A stretch of DNA of 7,589 nucleotides, taken from an uncultured Solirubrobacterales bacterium. GTDB taxonomy: Bacteria; Actinomycetota; Thermoleophilia; Solirubrobacterales; Solirubrobacteraceae. Within the stretch, counting starts at the first letter, position 1. Each line of letters opens with the position of its first letter. Positions 5,766-7,589 of the stretch are shown here, one piece after another. The notes under the pieces were generated by a model. That model did not search any database and was not told where the DNA came from. It saw only the letters and a program-made list of their open reading frames with translations. Location: assembly GCA_903830015.1 (NCBI GenBank), contig CAIKSH010000279.1, positions 1 through 7,589 on the forward strand, given 5' to 3'. The position numbers and the translations under genes were made by a program.

Positions 5766-7331
5766 GTGCCCCGCTCGCTTCCGCCTCGCCGCCGTTTCCA
5801 AACCGCCATGGGCACCGCTCTCGCCGCCTTTGCGCTAGCCGCCGTCGCGGCACCGAACGCACCAGCGGCGGTCAACACCTGCAGCGGCTCCGGCGGCAGC
5901 TTTGCCGGCGGGGCGGGCACGACGGCCAACCCGTATCTCGTCTCCAACCAGGCCCAGCTCGAAGCGATCCGGAGCTCCTCGTACCGGACCTGCGCATTCC
6001 GTCAGACCACGGACATCAGCCTTACCGGCTCGTGGACGCCGATCGGGACCAGCGGTAACGAGTTCACGGGGGAATACGACGGAAACGGGAAGAGCGTGAC
6101 GGGGTTGAACGTGACCGGGAGCCAGTCATTCGCGGGACTCTTCGGATGCACCGGCCGAACTCGAGCCGCGGTCATCAGCAACTTGTTCGTGAGCGGCACG
6201 GTCGCCACTACGGGATATGCAGTTGGGGCCATCGGCATGGCGGATACCGGGACGGTGATCGTGAATGTCCACGCCGATGTCGACGTCACCGGCAATGACA
6301 CGGCGGGTGGTCTGGTCGGATGGGGCCCGGAGGCGACCATCGAGCGCTCATCGGCAACCGGAAACGTAACTGTCACCTCGAGAAACGGATCGGTTGGCGG
6401 CCTGGTCGGCGAAGCCTATGGCCGGACTTACCACCAGCCTCCTTTCCGCGCAACGATCACCGACTCCTACGCAACGGGAAACGTGACGGGACCCCCAGCC
6501 TCGAAAGGCACCGGAGGACTCGTTGGCAAGATGAACGGGGACGATGTCCGAATCATCCGCTCGTACTCGACGGGCGCGGTCGCCGGTGGAACAACTTCGG
6601 AACCCCCATACTACGGCACCAGCGGGGGGCTTATCGGGCCAGACCCATCGGCACCGGGGGGAGGCACCTACACCGGACTGACCGTCACCGGGTCCTTCTG
6701 GGACACGCAGACCACGGGCAAGGCCACCAGCGCGAACGGCCTCGGCACCGGCAAGACCACTGCCGAAATGAAGAGCTACTCGACCTTCAGCACGGCGACG
6801 TGGGACATCGCCAACGGTTGGGACGCTTCGAAGACGTGGGGTATCTGCGACGGTTCCACGTACCCGTTCCTGACCGGGCAGTACACCTCGTCGCCCTGCC
6901 CGGCCCCCACGCCGACGCCTGAACCGACGCCGAGCCCGACGCCTGAACCGACGCCGAGCCCGACGCCTGACCCGGGCCCGAGCCCGACGCCAACTCCCTC
7001 GAACGTGTTCTACATGCGAGCGCCCCGGGCGGTCGTATCCACGATCGCCACCACGGTGAGGGTGCCTGGGCCCGGCCGGCTCGTCCTGCACGCCACCCGA
7101 AGGAGCAACGCGGTCGCGCTCGTCACCGCGTGCCAGGCGGCCCGTGAGATCGACCGCGCCCGGAGCGTGGTGCTGCGCTGCAAGGCAAATGCGGCTACGC
7201 GGGCCGCGCAGCGCCGGGGCGCGGTTCGGCTGAGCGTGACGGTTACCTACACGCCGACCGGCGGCACGGCCCGCACCAGCACGGCGCGTACCGTCGTGCT
7301 GAAGAGCACCCGGCCCGCGTTCACCGGCTGA
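5766..7331 (+). CDS. Secreted GLUG-repeat protein with Pro/Thr linker and basic C-terminal domain
   Basis: This 521-residue predicted extracellular protein has four parts. Residues 1-35 are a signal peptide: a basic stretch (RSLPPRRRFQTA), the hydrophobic MGTALAAFALAAVAA, then a probable cut after APAA. Residues 36-375 form a repeat region with about six GLUG-like units; examples are AGGLVG with SSATGNV (180-201), VGGLVG with ITDSYATGNV (210-240) and TGGLVG with IIRSYSTGAV (249-272). It ends in SFWDTQTTGKATS and GTGKTTAEMKS, tails common in GLUG proteins. Residues 380-411 are a Pro/Thr linker, and 412-521 a basic, beta-rich domain with VRVPGPGRLVL and VTVTYTPTGG. No sortase motif or C-terminal membrane anchor is seen. 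Cysteines at 361/378 and 456/472 could form disulfides. Function is unknown; adhesion or surface attachment is inferred from the repeats. The GTG at 5766 is not certain: GTG at 5718 and ATG at 5808 are in frame. Confidence 0.8.
   Translation: MPRSLPPRRRFQTAMGTALAAFALAAVAAPNAPAAVNTCSGSGGSFAGGAGTTANPYLVSNQAQLEAIRSSSYRTCAFRQTTDISLTGSWTPIGTSGNEFTGEYDGNGKSVTGLNVTGSQSFAGLFGCTGRTRAAVISNLFVSGTVATTGYAVGAIGMADTGTVIVNVHADVDVTGNDTAGGLVGWGPEATIERSSATGNVTVTSRNGSVGGLVGEAYGRTYHQPPFRATITDSYATGNVTGPPASKGTGGLVGKMNGDDVRIIRSYSTGAVAGGTTSEPPYYGTSGGLIGPDPSAPGGGTYTGLTVTGSFWDTQTTGKATSANGLGTGKTTAEMKSYSTFSTATWDIANGWDASKTWGICDGSTYPFLTGQYTSSPCPAPTPTPEPTPSPTPEPTPSPTPDPGPSPTPTPSNVFYMRAPRAVVSTIATTVRVPGPGRLVLHATRRSNAVALVTACQAAREIDRARSVVLRCKANAATRAAQRRGAVRLSVTVTYTPTGGTARTSTARTVVLKSTRPAFTG
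6914..6985 (+). repeat. 24-bp tandem repeat encoding the Pro/Thr linker
   Basis: Three consecutive 24-bp units start at 6914, 6938 and 6962. The first two are identical; the third differs at four positions. A partial fourth unit follows. Each full unit encodes eight residues of the pattern TPEPTPSP (TPDPGPSP in the third). The length is a multiple of three, so gain or loss of units would change linker length without a frameshift. Confidence 0.85.
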
Positions 7332-7335
7332 CCGC

Positions 7336-7355
7336 CGGCCTGCCCGGTCAGGCCG
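7336..7355. terminator. Hairpin between convergent genes, possible bidirectional terminator
   Basis: A perfect 7-bp GC-rich stem (CGGCCTG at 7336-7342 with CAGGCCG at 7349-7355) closes a 6-nt loop. It lies in the 16-nt gap between the stops of the surface-protein gene and the clpB-like gene, and runs into the 3' end of the latter. No T-run follows on either strand, so it is not a canonical terminator. An alternative pairing, TGACCG (7329-7334) with CGGTCA (7345-7350), uses the two stop codons themselves. Confidence 0.4.
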
Positions 7356-7589
7356 AAGCCTTCTCGGACTCTTCGTCTTTCTCGGGCTTCTTCTTCTTGG
7401 CCTTGGAGCCGGAGTCGGCCTTCAGGGCGATCTCGCCGCCGTCGTTCTCGGCCTTGACCACCGAGCCCTCGGGGAAGCTGCCGTCGAGGATGCCGATGGC
7501 CAGCGGATCGACCAGCTGCTTCTGGATCACGCGCTTGAGCGGGCGGGCGCCGTAGGTCGGGTCGTAGCCCAGGTTGCCCAGCAGCTCAC
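7348..7589 (-). CDS. clpB: ATP-dependent disaggregase ClpB, C-terminal part only
   Basis: Only the last 79 residues are in the window; the gene begins beyond the right edge. The frame opens with ELLGNLGYDPTYGARPLKRV and continues IQKQLVDPLAIGILDGSF. This is the conserved C-terminal part of the second AAA+ module (small D2 subdomain) of ClpB/Hsp104 family chaperones, which unfold protein aggregates together with DnaK; GYDPxYGARPLKR is the family hallmark and contains the sensor-2 Arg (GAR). Other Clp ATPases such as ClpC or ClpA have a related block, but the spacing IQ...DPLA.GIL.G and what follows fit ClpB best. After the domain a 20-residue tail rich in Lys, Glu and Ser (SGSKAKKKKPEKDEESEKAS) replaces the usual short end. 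Confidence 0.88.
   Translation of the reverse strand, partial: ELLGNLGYDPTYGARPLKRVIQKQLVDPLAIGILDGSFPEGSVVKAENDGGEIALKADSGSKAKKKKPEKDEESEKASA

Noticed and set aside
6914..6985. CRISPR-like array from regularly spaced repeats
   Set aside because: The units are directly contiguous with no spacers, in frame, and encode a Pro/Thr linker; there are no cas genes.
6348..7091. Minus-strand open frame (247 codons) opposite the surface-protein gene
   Set aside because: Arg-rich repetitive translation (RRARRRFRR) is simply the reverse of the Pro/Thr repeat; the plus strand has signal peptide, repeats and linker.
1..7589. Search for an undescribed defence, toxin-antitoxin, mobile or RNA-based system
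   Set aside because: All coding space is accounted for by purine genes, a GYD gene, one secreted protein and clpB. No transposase, nuclease, reverse transcriptase, toxin-like small pair, tRNA/rRNA or structured RNA could be recognised.

Overview
The window is a very GC-rich bacterial chromosome segment dominated by a de novo purine biosynthesis operon on the minus strand. A secreted repeat protein and the end of a clpB-type chaperone gene lie to its right. High GC, frequent GTG starts, TANNNT -10-like hexamers placed just upstream of start codons, and the C-terminal domain type of the secreted protein all suggest an actinobacterium. My best guess is the Thermoleophilia/Solirubrobacterales side of the phylum, but that lineage is inferred from general resemblance only.

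Reading the minus strand in transcription order (right to left), the operon is: a GYD-domain protein (5669-5388), purD (5387-4125), purE (4128-3664), purB (3667-2393), an 85-nt gap with a strong hairpin, purC (2307-1423), purS (1423-1187), purQ (1190-516) and the first 174 codons of purL (523-1, running off the left edge). Nearly every junction abuts or overlaps by 1 to 8 nt, which implies translational coupling. The one break is purB/purC, where a hairpin is followed by a TAGTGT hexamer 7 nt before the purC GTG. That arrangement could be an internal promoter for a leaderless purC-S-Q-L transcript. Together the enzymes cover glycinamide ribonucleotide synthesis (PurD), formylglycinamidine synthesis by the three-part PurS-PurQ-PurL complex, the AIR carboxylation branch (PurE), SAICAR synthesis (PurC) and the lyase steps (PurB). 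No purK, purN, purM, purF or purH is in the window.

On the plus strand, 5766-7331 encodes a probable secreted 521-residue protein: signal peptide, about six GLUG-like repeats, a Pro/Thr linker built from a 24-bp DNA repeat, and a basic C-terminal beta-rich domain. It is transcribed divergently from the purine operon across a 96-nt spacer. It converges, with 16 nt between stop codons, on a minus-strand gene whose visible 79 residues match the C-terminus of ClpB and end in a charged Lys/Glu tail.

There is no gene-free stretch longer than 100 nt. I saw no RNA gene, CRISPR array, insertion sequence or defence system. Most of the window is ordinary housekeeping sequence. The points that deserve a second look are the GYD gene at the head of the operon, the possible leaderless internal promoter, the PurE active-site loop and the modular surface protein.
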